Positions 1 to 5,171 of a DNA stretch of 5,518 bases are shown here, in pieces. The notes under the pieces are model-generated. The model saw only the letters and a list, made by a program, of their open reading frames with translations, was not told the DNA's origin and ran no database searches. The stretch is from Pseudomonadota bacterium (GTDB lineage: Bacteria; Pseudomonadota; Gammaproteobacteria; Steroidobacterales; Woeseiaceae): positions 1-5,518 of the forward strand of contig JAKSCZ010000091.1 of the NCBI GenBank assembly GCA_022360335.1, read 5' to 3'. Position 1 is the stretch's first letter, and each line of letters begins with the position of its first letter. The translations under genes and the position numbers were made by a program.

Positions 1-507
1 CCGACGAAAACCTTCACGTTCCGCACGACGAACGGCGTCACACAGCACATCGTTTCAGTGCCTGCCAACCAGCTGTACCTGCGTTTCGCGCTGTTCGATA
101 CCCTGACCGACGGCGACGACGATCTCGACATGTACGTCTACTACTGCGGCACGACCGGCGAGAGTTGCACGAGGATCGGCGAGAGCGGCGAACCGACGTC
201 GCAGGAGCGTTTCGATCAGTACCGCCCCGCCGAGGGCTTCTACGCCGTCCTGGTCCACGGCTTCGAGACCGACCCGGTACAGGGCGGTCCCGGCTCCAAC
301 TATCGGTTGCTCGGCTGGGCCTTCGGCGTCACCGACGACAAGGGCAACATGAATGCGAGCGGCCCGGCCTTCGTCGCGGCGGGTACGACCGGCACCGTGA
401 ACTTCGATTGGTCGGGCCTGACGTCGAACACGATCTACTTCGGCGGCATCTCGCACAACACGCCGCAGGGCATCTCGGGCCTGACGCTGATTACGATCGG
501 CAACTAG
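1..507 (+). CDS. C-terminal end of a secreted subtilisin-like (S8) serine peptidase, 5'-truncated by window edge
   Basis: The frame is open from base 1 to a TAG at 505-507, giving 168 residues of a longer protein; the GTG at 58 is not a real start because coding sequence continues upstream. No catalytic residues are present. The sequence reads as extracellular beta-sandwich tail: an acidic stretch (TDGDDDLDMYVY, about residues 33-44), alternating hydrophobic strands, a C-C pair (Cys50 and Cys57) that could form a disulfide, a YAVLVHGF strand, then a short Gly/Thr-rich final module containing DWSGL and ending LTLITIGN. This pattern (VPAN..LRFALFD..TDG.DDLD.YVY, then VHG, then WSGL) matches my recollection of the pre-peptidase-C-like tail of S8 peptidases from marine gammaproteobacteria. 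Such tails help secretion or substrate binding and are often removed. The gene converges on the 517-960 gene with 9 nt between stops. Secreted beta-sandwich tail is fairly secure; S8 peptidase is inferred because the protease domain lies outside the window. Confidence 0.72.
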   Translation, partial: PTKTFTFRTTNGVTQHIVSVPANQLYLRFALFDTLTDGDDDLDMYVYYCGTTGESCTRIGESGEPTSQERFDQYRPAEGFYAVLVHGFETDPVQGGPGSNYRLLGWAFGVTDDKGNMNASGPAFVAAGTTGTVNFDWSGLTSNTIYFGGISHNTPQGISGLTLITIGN

Positions 508-516
508 GGCCTGCTT

Positions 517-960
517 CTAGCTCAGCCAGCCGTTCGTTTTCGCGCGCAGCGAGAACCAGATCTCGAAAACGCAGACGACGATGACGAATGCCGGCAGGTA
601 CCAGGCGCCGGGCCCCCACGCCTCCATCGCGTCGCGCAGCACGAAGGCATCGAGATCCTGCACCAGCGCCCCGAGCAGCGACAGGACGAACAGCGGTATC
701 GCCCAGGCCTTGCGCAACAGCATCAGGATCGCGCCGAGGACGCCTGCGTTGACGGCGATCGCGTAACCCGCATGCCCCCAGGCGGGCGTGTTCGCGATGT
801 GCGCCACCTGCTGCGCCGTCAGGCCGAGAGCCTGCATCTTCTCCGGCGTCAGGGTCGACTGCTGGTAGTAGAACATCAGGCCGATCAGGTTCCAGACCAG
901 TATCACTCCGCCCAGCACCCAGAACAGGCTTGCCGGCCTGCTTTGTGATTCTTCTGACAT
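517..960 (-). CDS. Four-helix inner-membrane protein of unknown function
   Basis: A 147-residue protein with four predicted membrane helices at about 12-31 (FWVLGGVILVWNLIGLMF), 63-83, 84-102 and 118-137. The region between helices 1 and 2 (about 32-60, STLTPEKMQALG...) is hydrophilic and probably faces the periplasm. The last residues, KTNGWLS, follow the final helix and resemble the conserved end of a family of roughly 150-residue proteobacterial proteins often labelled 'sugar transporter' or hypothetical. I know of no experimental support for that label, and four helices without a recognisable substrate motif do not prove transport. The ATG at 960 is supported by a strong Shine-Dalgarno sequence (GGAGGGG, complement of 966-972) 5 nt upstream. 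It lies 88 nt downstream of tag on the same strand, so co-transcription is possible. Existence of the gene is near certain; function is unknown. Confidence 0.85.
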   Translation of the reverse strand: MSEESQSRPASLFWVLGGVILVWNLIGLMFYYQQSTLTPEKMQALGLTAQQVAHIANTPAWGHAGYAIAVNAGVLGAILMLLRKAWAIPLFVLSLLGALVQDLDAFVLRDAMEAWGPGAWYLPAFVIVVCVFEIWFSLRAKTNGWLS

Positions 961-965
961 TTCTT

Positions 966-972
966 CCCCTCC
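966..972 (-). promoter_or_regulatory. Shine-Dalgarno site of the four-helix membrane protein gene
   Basis: The minus strand reads GGAGGGG 5 nt before the ATG at 960-958. This is a strong anti-16S match and fixes the start. The rest of the 88-nt spacer between tag and this gene (961-1048) shows no convincing promoter or terminator. Confidence 0.7.
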
Positions 973-1048
973 GGCAGAATTCTCTTCTGCTCATAACGAT
1001 GCAAAGACCGTACGCCGCGTGACTGCCGATACGGGCAAGGAACAGACC

Positions 1049-1633
1049 TCAGCCCATGGCCGTACAGGCCCGGTAGCGGAAACAGCCCGTCACGTGATCG
1101 TTGACGAGGCCCGTCGCCTGCATGTGCGCGTAGACGATCGTGCTGCCGACGAATCGGAAACCGCGTTTTTTCAGGTCTTTCGACAGTGCGTCGGATTCGG
1201 GCGAGGTCGCGGGAATGTCGCGATCTCGCCTGAACCGGTTCCGGATCGGCTCGCCGTCGACGAACGCCCAGATGTAGTCGCTGAACGAGCCGAATTCCTC
1301 CTGCACGGCGAGGAACGCCTTCGCATTCGTAACGGTCGACTCGACCTTGAGACGATTGCGCACGATCGACGGGTCCTGCAGCAGCTTCTCGATGCGCTTT
1401 TTCGTGAACCGCGCGACCTTCACGGGATCGAAACCGGCGAACGCCTTTCGATAGCCCTCGCGCTTGGCGAGGATCGTCGACCAGCTCAGGCCCGCCTGCG
1501 CTCCCTCGAGGATCAGGAACTCGAACTGGACGCGGTCGTCGCGCACCGGCACGCCCCACTCCTCGTCGTGGTAGCGAATGTAGTCGAGGCCGACGCCTTC
1601 GGCCCACTTGCAACGAATCACCCGTTTCGCCAT
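1049..1633 (-). CDS. tag: DNA-3-methyladenine glycosylase I (constitutive alkylation-repair glycosylase)
   Basis: The 194-residue product removes 3-methyladenine from alkylated DNA, starting base-excision repair in the cytoplasm. The length fits the family (E. coli Tag is 187 residues). Family signatures are visible: RCKW near the N-terminus (Cys8), YHDEEWGVP (Tyr21, His22), FEFLILEGAQAGLSW (Glu43, Trp51; equivalents of the base-pocket Glu38 and Trp46 of E. coli Tag), TKKRIEKLL with DPSIVRNRLKV (helix-hairpin-helix area, about 77-96), and NDHVTGCFRY near the end. Cys8, His22, His180 and Cys184 correspond to the structural zinc ligands of E. coli Tag, so the zinc site is intact. The frame is open further upstream (to 1771), but that extension reads Arg-rich through the terminator and the repeat gene. 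MAKRVIRCKW aligns with the family N-terminus, so the ATG at 1633 is chosen. It has no clear Shine-Dalgarno sequence and lies only 17 nt beyond a strong terminator, so it probably depends on readthrough or an internal promoter. Confidence 0.95.
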   Translation of the reverse strand: MAKRVIRCKWAEGVGLDYIRYHDEEWGVPVRDDRVQFEFLILEGAQAGLSWSTILAKREGYRKAFAGFDPVKVARFTKKRIEKLLQDPSIVRNRLKVESTVTNAKAFLAVQEEFGSFSDYIWAFVDGEPIRNRFRRDRDIPATSPESDALSKDLKKRGFRFVGSTIVYAHMQATGLVNDHVTGCFRYRACTAMG

Positions 1634-1650
1634 GCCGGTCAATCTAGCAG

Positions 1651-1680
1651 AAAAAAGCCCGCGACAAGCGCGGGCTTTTT
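1651..1680 (-). terminator. Rho-independent terminator of the ECF sigma / anti-sigma / hvfA-like operon
   Basis: A perfect 7-bp G+C-rich stem (1657-1663 GCCCGCG with 1669-1675 CGCGGGC) has a 5-nt loop. It is flanked by six A (1651-1656) and five T (1676-1680), so the U-tract on the minus strand is TTTTTT. The A and T flanks can extend the stem, and the structure could work in both directions. It begins 21 nt after the stop of the repeat-protein gene at 1702 and is placed to end that operon. No plus-strand gene runs into it. Confidence 0.9.
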
Positions 1681-1701
1681 CTTGCTTCGATGAAGATTCG
1701 A

Positions 1702-2052
1702 TCAGGCCGAACCGCCGCAGCTGCCTTCGCCGCAGGCGCCTTCGCCTTCCTTCTCTTCGCCTTCGCCGCAAGAACCTTCGCCGCAGGCGCCCTCGCCCTT
1801 CTTGTCCTTGCCTTCGCCGCAGGAGCCCTCGCCGCAGGCACCTTCGCCCTTCTTGTCGTCGCCTTCGCCACAGCTGCCTTCGCCGCAGGCGCCTTCGCCC
1901 TCGCCCAGCATGTAGCCGACCTGCAGGTTCGACATTTCGAACGGACTCTCGGCCGTGTCCGTCGCGTTCACGGTGCCCGCAATCGCAAACGAACCGGCCA
2001 GTGCCGCGCCTACCGCCAGTGCAAGCGGCTTAACTGCTCTCTTCTCTGCCAT
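1702..2052 (-). CDS. HvfA-like Cys-rich repeat protein, putative copper-binding RiPP precursor
   Basis: A 116-residue secreted or periplasmic low-complexity protein. Residues 1-30 form a Sec-type signal peptide (basic MAEKRAVK, hydrophobic LALAVGAALAGSFAIAG, likely cleavage after VNA at 30). A short linker, PFEMSNLQVGYM (37-48), precedes a core of four imperfect 17-residue repeats with Cys56/61, 73/78, 90/95 and 107/112. All eight Cys sit in EGACG or EGSCG motifs, with charged spacers such as DDKK and KDKK between repeats. Leader, GYM-type linker and EGxCG repeats match the HvfA family, whose EGKCG cysteines in Haemophilus are converted by HvfB (DUF692) with HvfC (DUF2063) to copper-binding oxazolone/thioamide groups. 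Neither enzyme gene is in this window, so modification here is inference. An unmodified thiol metal-binding protein is the main alternative. It lies 28 nt after the anti-sigma gene, has a strong Shine-Dalgarno sequence (AGGAGAG), and is followed by a terminator, so it looks like the last gene of the ECF operon. Confidence 0.82.
   Translation of the reverse strand: MAEKRAVKPLALAVGAALAGSFAIAGTVNATDTAESPFEMSNLQVGYMLGEGEGACGEGSCGEGDDKKGEGACGEGSCGEGKDKKGEGACGEGSCGEGEEKEGEGACGEGSCGGSA
1714..1899 (-). repeat. Four imperfect 51-bp tandem repeats inside the hvfA-like gene
   Basis: The Cys-rich core is encoded by about four copies of a 51-bp (17-codon) unit. Each unit encodes GEGACGEGSCGEG-like sequence plus a 4-residue charged spacer; the last copy is truncated at the C-terminus. 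The copies differ at several synonymous positions and in their spacers (DDKK, KDKK, EEKE), so they are diverged rather than freshly duplicated. The phase is kept in multiples of three, as expected for coding repeats. Confidence 0.9.
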
Positions 2053-2058
2053 CTTCTT

Positions 2059-2065
2059 CTCTCCT
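2059..2065 (-). promoter_or_regulatory. Shine-Dalgarno site of the hvfA-like gene
   Basis: The minus strand reads AGGAGAG, 6 nt before the ATG at 2052. It lies in the 28-nt gap after the anti-sigma stop codon, which contains no terminator. This supports both the chosen start and translation from the sigma/anti-sigma transcript. Confidence 0.75.
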
Positions 2066-2080
2066 TCCAGGTTTCGGACG

Positions 2081-2710
2081 TCAAATCGTCCACGTCACAG
2101 AACTGATCACATTGTCCCGTATCGGTTCGAGCGCTTCCTCGCGATCGCCGATGATCGCGATGCTCCCGTCACCGACCGGAATGATGAACCCCCGGACGCT
2201 GGCGCCGTCGAGCGGCGTAACGTCGGCTGTCTTTTCTTCCGGCAACAACAGTATTGTCACGGGTCCGCGTTGCCCCTGGATGACCAGGTGCGGAACCCTC
2301 TTGCCGTTGATGATGCAGGTTTGGGCGTACGTAATGAGTGCCTCGCCGCGGTCGAATACGGCCAGCGTTGCGGGCACGGTACGCGCCAGGCGGCCGTCCG
2401 ACACGGGGACGTCGGTAACGCGCAGTGCGGCCGGCTCGTGGTCCATGTGAGCGAGCACCTCCTCGGCCAGCGAATCGTAGGTCTCGAAAACGCCCGACGT
2501 GCGCACGGCGACCGAGGTTGCCAGCACGACGGTCGCGGCGATCGCGAACCACACCGGCGTCGTCAAGCGCCTGTGCGGCGGCAACGTCGCGACCTCGTCC
2601 GACCCGATGTCCGGAAGCTCGGGCATGCGCAGCTCGGGCACGTCGATCTGCAGCGCCTTCGCGATCTTCGGGTCCAGCGCCTTCAGTTTCTGCTCGTCGT
2701 CGCGGTTCAT
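2081..2710 (-). CDS. DUF3379-type single-pass membrane anti-sigma factor
   Basis: A 209-residue protein with a cytoplasmic N-terminus (1-51, including KLKALDPKIAKALQIDVPEL), one membrane helix at about 52-69 (TPVWFAIAATVVLATSVAV) and a periplasmic domain of about 140 residues. The N-terminal ALD.KI..AL.I.VPEL.MPELP pattern and the periplasmic C(I)..G..VPHLVIQG..GPVTILLLP pattern match my recollection of gammaproteobacterial DUF3379 proteins. The presumed role is to hold the neighbouring ECF sigma factor at the membrane until an envelope signal arrives. No HxxxCxxC zinc anti-sigma motif is present. The only Cys is Cys132, in the periplasmic part, near His141. Although the frame is open upstream to 3124, the ATG at 2710 is chosen because it overlaps the sigma stop as ATGA, the usual sign of sigma/anti-sigma coupling, and because residues before it are out-of-frame readings of the sigma gene. 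Role is inferred from topology and context; the family name is from memory. Confidence 0.82.
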   Translation of the reverse strand: MNRDDEQKLKALDPKIAKALQIDVPELRMPELPDIGSDEVATLPPHRRLTTPVWFAIAATVVLATSVAVRTSGVFETYDSLAEEVLAHMDHEPAALRVTDVPVSDGRLARTVPATLAVFDRGEALITYAQTCIINGKRVPHLVIQGQRGPVTILLLPEEKTADVTPLDGASVRGFIIPVGDGSIAIIGDREEALEPIRDNVISSVTWTI

Positions 2711-3213
2711 CCGTCCGCCATGCGATCCATGAGTTTCTGCCGGGCCCGGTGCAGGCGGGTCAGAACCGCGCCCTGCCTGAGGCCCATCGTCTCGGCGATC
2801 TCGCCGGTGCTGTAGCCCATCAGGACCTGCAACACCAGCGGCTCGCGATAGCCGTCGTCGAGCTCGTAGATCGCGCTGCGCAGATCGGCAAGCTCCTCGT
2901 TCGGCGACTCTGCCAGCAGCGCCGCCTGCGACGCCGGGAGCTCGTCGATATCGACGGTCTCGAGCCGGCGTCGTTCGAAGTAGCGCGCGTTCTCCCGGCG
3001 GACGATCGTCAGCAGCCATTGTTTGGCCGCGTTCTCGTCGCGCAGGGCATCGAGGGATTTCCAGGCGCGCAACAGCGCCTCCTGGACGACATCCTCGGCA
3101 ATCGCCTTGTCCCGGCTCAGCCACGCCGCATAGCGGTACATGTCCGGGTGATAGACCGCGACGAGGCGGTCGAACCGCTGCCGGCGCAGGCCGGTTGCGC
3201 TGCTACCTGTCAT
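2707..3213 (-). CDS. ECF-family RNA polymerase sigma factor
   Basis: A 168-residue sigma-70 family protein with only regions 2 and 4, as in extracytoplasmic-function sigma factors. Region 2 is at about 13-80: FDRLVAVYHPDMYRYAAWL, then the core-binding DVVQEALLRAW (41-51), then QWLLTIVRRENARYFERRR for -10 recognition. Region 4 is at about 109-162, with a helix-turn-helix at about 134-158 (YSTGEIAETMGLRQGAVLTR) that reads the -35 element, followed by LHRARQKL. The ATG at 3213 is preceded by a strong Shine-Dalgarno sequence (GGAGGGGG, complement of 3223-3230) 9 nt upstream. The stop overlaps the anti-sigma start by 4 nt. It is divergent from hemB across 120 nt of AT-rich DNA. ECF factors often activate their own promoter, so this operon, including the Cys-rich peptide gene, is the most likely target. 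The inducing signal cannot be read from the sequence. Confidence 0.95.
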   Translation of the reverse strand: MTGSSATGLRRQRFDRLVAVYHPDMYRYAAWLSRDKAIAEDVVQEALLRAWKSLDALRDENAAKQWLLTIVRRENARYFERRRLETVDIDELPASQAALLAESPNEELADLRSAIYELDDGYREPLVLQVLMGYSTGEIAETMGLRQGAVLTRLHRARQKLMDRMADG

Positions 3214-3333
3214 TCGAGATGACCCCCTCCTGCCGCCAATTATTACGCGCCGTGAACAAAAACTGCCGAACCCGTGGAAACCCTACCTAAATACAGGGAA
3301 AATAAGTACTTCTAATCGTTATTCTGAATTGCT
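3214..3333. promoter_or_regulatory. Divergent promoter region between the ECF sigma operon and hemB
   Basis: This 120-nt spacer is clearly AT-richer than the flanking genes, especially 3286-3330, and must hold the leftward promoter of the sigma operon and the rightward promoter of hemB-aroE. It contains a perfect 8-bp palindrome AAGTACTT (3304-3311). A leftward GTAGGGTTTCC element (complement of 3274-3284) with GTTCGGC about 5 nt further on could be part of an ECF promoter, but I cannot assign -35 and -10 boxes with confidence. The hemB side shows no Shine-Dalgarno sequence in the 20 nt before its ATG, while the sigma side has a strong one. Confidence 0.55.
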
Positions 3334-4347
3334 ATGAGTGCATCCCCTCCCGGTCGGTTCCCCTGGACTCGCATGCGGCGCAACCGCCGGACCCCGGCTC
3401 TTCGGGCCCTGGTCCGCGAAACCGCGCTGACCGGGGCCGACTTCATCTACCCCGTCTTCGTGCTCGAGGGCGCCGGGCGCGAGGAAGACGTGCCGTCGAT
3501 GCCGGGCATCTCGCGCAAGAGTGTCGACCTGCTGCTGAACGAGCTCGCCGAAGCGCGCGACCTGGGTATTCCCGCCGTCGCGCTGTTCCCGGTCGTCGGC
3601 CAGGACGAAAAGAGCCTCGATGGCGCCGAGTGCGCGAATCCCGACGGTCTCGTACAGCGCGCGGTCCGGGCGATCAAGGCCGATTTACCCGAACTCGCGG
3701 TCGTGACCGACGTCGCGCTCGACCCGTACACGACGCACGGGCAGGACGGCATCGTCGACGACGCGGGTTACGTGCTGAACGACGTCACCGTCGACATGCT
3801 GGTGAGGCAGGCGCTCTCGCAGGCCGAAGCCGGCGCCGACATCGTCGCGCCGTCGGATATGATGGACGGGCGCATCGGCCGTATTCGCGAGGCGCTCGAA
3901 GCCGCAGGGCACGTCAACACCGCGATCCTCGCCTATTCCGCGAAGTTCTCCTCGAGTTTCTACGGGCCGTTCCGCGACGCCTGCGGCTCGGCCGAGAACA
4001 TCAAGGGCGGCGACAAGCACACCTACCAGGTGCCGCCGGCGAACAGCGACGAGGCCGTGAGGGAAGTCGGGCTCGACATCGACGAAGGCGCCGACATGGT
4101 CATGGTCAAGCCGGGCATGCCCTACCTCGATATCGTGCGCCGCGTGAGCGAGACCTACGAAATGCCGACGCTCGCGTACCAGGTCAGTGGCGAATACGCG
4201 ATGCTGAAGGCGGCTGCGCAGAACGGCTGGCTCGACGAGCGGTCGGTCGTGTTAGAGTCGCTGCTGGGAATCAAGCGCGCCGGCGCCTGCGCAATACTGA
4301 CCTATTACGCGATCGCCGCCGCGCGCTGGCTTGCGGAGGGCGAATGA
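3334..4347 (+). CDS. hemB: Delta-aminolevulinic acid dehydratase (porphobilinogen synthase)
   Basis: A 337-residue cytoplasmic enzyme that joins two 5-aminolevulinates to form porphobilinogen in heme biosynthesis. The length is normal for the family. Both Schiff-base lysines are present: Lys204 in AYSAKFSSSFYGPFRDA and Lys259 in MVMVKPGMPY. The metal-binding segment reads DVALDPYTTHGQDG (126-139). The cysteines of the zinc-type enzyme (DVCLC..) are replaced by Asp and Ala, placing it in the Mg-dependent, Pseudomonas-type class. The N-terminal arm GRFPWTRMRRNRRTPALRALVRE matches the usual FPxTRxRRxRR start, so the ATG at 3334 is preferred over Met14. No Shine-Dalgarno sequence is visible before it. 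The stop overlaps the aroE start (ATGA), so the two form a translationally coupled pair. Identification is near certain. Confidence 0.97.
   Translation: MSASPPGRFPWTRMRRNRRTPALRALVRETALTGADFIYPVFVLEGAGREEDVPSMPGISRKSVDLLLNELAEARDLGIPAVALFPVVGQDEKSLDGAECANPDGLVQRAVRAIKADLPELAVVTDVALDPYTTHGQDGIVDDAGYVLNDVTVDMLVRQALSQAEAGADIVAPSDMMDGRIGRIREALEAAGHVNTAILAYSAKFSSSFYGPFRDACGSAENIKGGDKHTYQVPPANSDEAVREVGLDIDEGADMVMVKPGMPYLDIVRRVSETYEMPTLAYQVSGEYAMLKAAAQNGWLDERSVVLESLLGIKRAGACAILTYYAIAAARWLAEGE
4335..4340 (+). promoter_or_regulatory. Shine-Dalgarno site of aroE inside the end of hemB
   Basis: GGAGGG ends 3 nt before the ATG at 4344 and lies within the last codons of hemB. With the 4-nt ATGA overlap it decides the aroE start and suggests coupled translation. 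Confidence 0.7.
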
Positions 4348-5171
4348 CGACGACCGACCGTTACGGCGTGATGGGTTACCCGGTATCTCACAGCCGTTCG
4401 CCCCTCATCCATCGTTTGTTCGCACTGCAGACCGGGCAGGACATCCGCTACGAACCGCTTGAGGTCGCACCCGACGATCTCGAAACGGCCGTACGGCGGT
4501 TCCAGCGTGCCGGCGGCAAGGGCCTCAACGTCACGGTGCCGCACAAGGCGGAAGCGGCGAAACTCTGCGACCAGCTCTCCGAGCGCGCCAACACGGCCGC
4601 TGCGGTCAATACGCTGAGTTTCCGCGACGGCGAGATCCACGGCGAGAACACCGACGGCATCGGCTTGCTGCGCGACCTCGTCATCAATCATGCGGTGAGC
4701 CTGGAAGGGTCGAACATCCTGATCCTGGGCGCCGGGGGCGCGACGCGCGGCATCATCGGTCCGCTGCTCGAGATGCAGCCGGCCTCGGTGAGGATCGCAA
4801 ATCGTACGCTCGGCAGGGCCGAAGCGCTGGTCGATCGTTTTTCGCACCTCGGCCCGGTGTCCGCGTATCCGTTCGATGCCGTTCCGGTCGTGCGCAAGTA
4901 CGACCTGATCGTCAATGCGACGTCCGCCGGCGTAACGGGCGACGCGCCGCCGTACCCGGAGGCCGCGGTGTCCGGAGACACGTTCTGCTACGACCTGGCC
5001 TACGGCCTGAAACCGACGCCGTTCAGCGAATGGGCCCGCGAGCGCGGCGCAGCGAAATCCGCCATGGGCTGGGGAATGCTCGTCGAGCAGGCCGCGGAAT
5101 CGTTCAACATCTGGCGCGGCGTGCGTCCCGACACCGAACCCGTGCTCAGGCAGATGAAGGTCACGGCGTAG
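4344..5171 (+). CDS. aroE: Shikimate dehydrogenase (NADP+)
   Basis: A 275-residue cytoplasmic enzyme that reduces 3-dehydroshikimate to shikimate in aromatic amino acid biosynthesis; length is typical (E. coli AroE is 272). Shikimate-binding elements are present: SHSRSP (15-20), NVTVPHK (62-68) with catalytic Lys68, and ENTDGIG (101-107) with catalytic Asp104. The nucleotide-binding half has the glycine loop GAGGAT (129-134) and NRT (153-155), the usual NADP 2'-phosphate contact. NATSAG (191-196) and the closing GMLVEQAAESF (244-254) with Gln249 are also conserved. The frame is open far upstream (to 3630), but that is an out-of-frame reading of hemB; MTTTDRYGVMGYPVSHSRSP matches the family start. 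It overlaps hemB by 4 nt. The pairing joins two otherwise unrelated biosynthetic genes. No terminator is seen after its stop. Confidence 0.97.
   Translation: MTTTDRYGVMGYPVSHSRSPLIHRLFALQTGQDIRYEPLEVAPDDLETAVRRFQRAGGKGLNVTVPHKAEAAKLCDQLSERANTAAAVNTLSFRDGEIHGENTDGIGLLRDLVINHAVSLEGSNILILGAGGATRGIIGPLLEMQPASVRIANRTLGRAEALVDRFSHLGPVSAYPFDAVPVVRKYDLIVNATSAGVTGDAPPYPEAAVSGDTFCYDLAYGLKPTPFSEWARERGAAKSAMGWGMLVEQAAESFNIWRGVRPDTEPVLRQMKVTA

Noticed and set aside
975..1006. Possible sigma-70 promoter for the four-helix gene (TTGCAT, 17 nt, AATTCT on the minus strand)
   Set aside because: The -10 match is only 3 of 6 and it almost touches the ribosome-binding site, so it is not convincing.
1049..1693. 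Plus-strand frame of 224 residues (1019-1693) opposite tag
   Set aside because: The minus-strand Tag protein is clearly identified; the plus-strand frame has no recognisable domain and is a G+C-driven shadow.
1634..1771. N-terminal extension of tag to 1771
   Set aside because: The extension is Arg-rich, crosses the terminator and runs through the Cys-rich gene in another frame; the family N-terminus begins at 1633.
1714..1899. Repeat array as a CRISPR or noncoding minisatellite
   Set aside because: Units are directly adjacent, in phase with codons and diverged mostly at synonymous or spacer positions. There are no unique spacers.
1690..2106. Plus-strand Ala/Phe-rich frame and a second Arg-rich plus-strand frame (1608-2033) opposite the Cys-rich gene
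   Set aside because: They are low-complexity readings of the 51-bp repeats in other frames. The minus-strand reading has a signal peptide, a Shine-Dalgarno sequence and regular Cys motifs.
2711..3124. N-terminal extension of the anti-sigma gene to 3124
   Set aside because: It is an out-of-frame reading of the sigma factor gene; the ATGA overlap and family-like N-terminus support 2710.
3630..4343. Arg-rich fusion upstream of aroE
   Set aside because: It is the +1 or +2 reading of hemB, which has all catalytic residues in the other frame.
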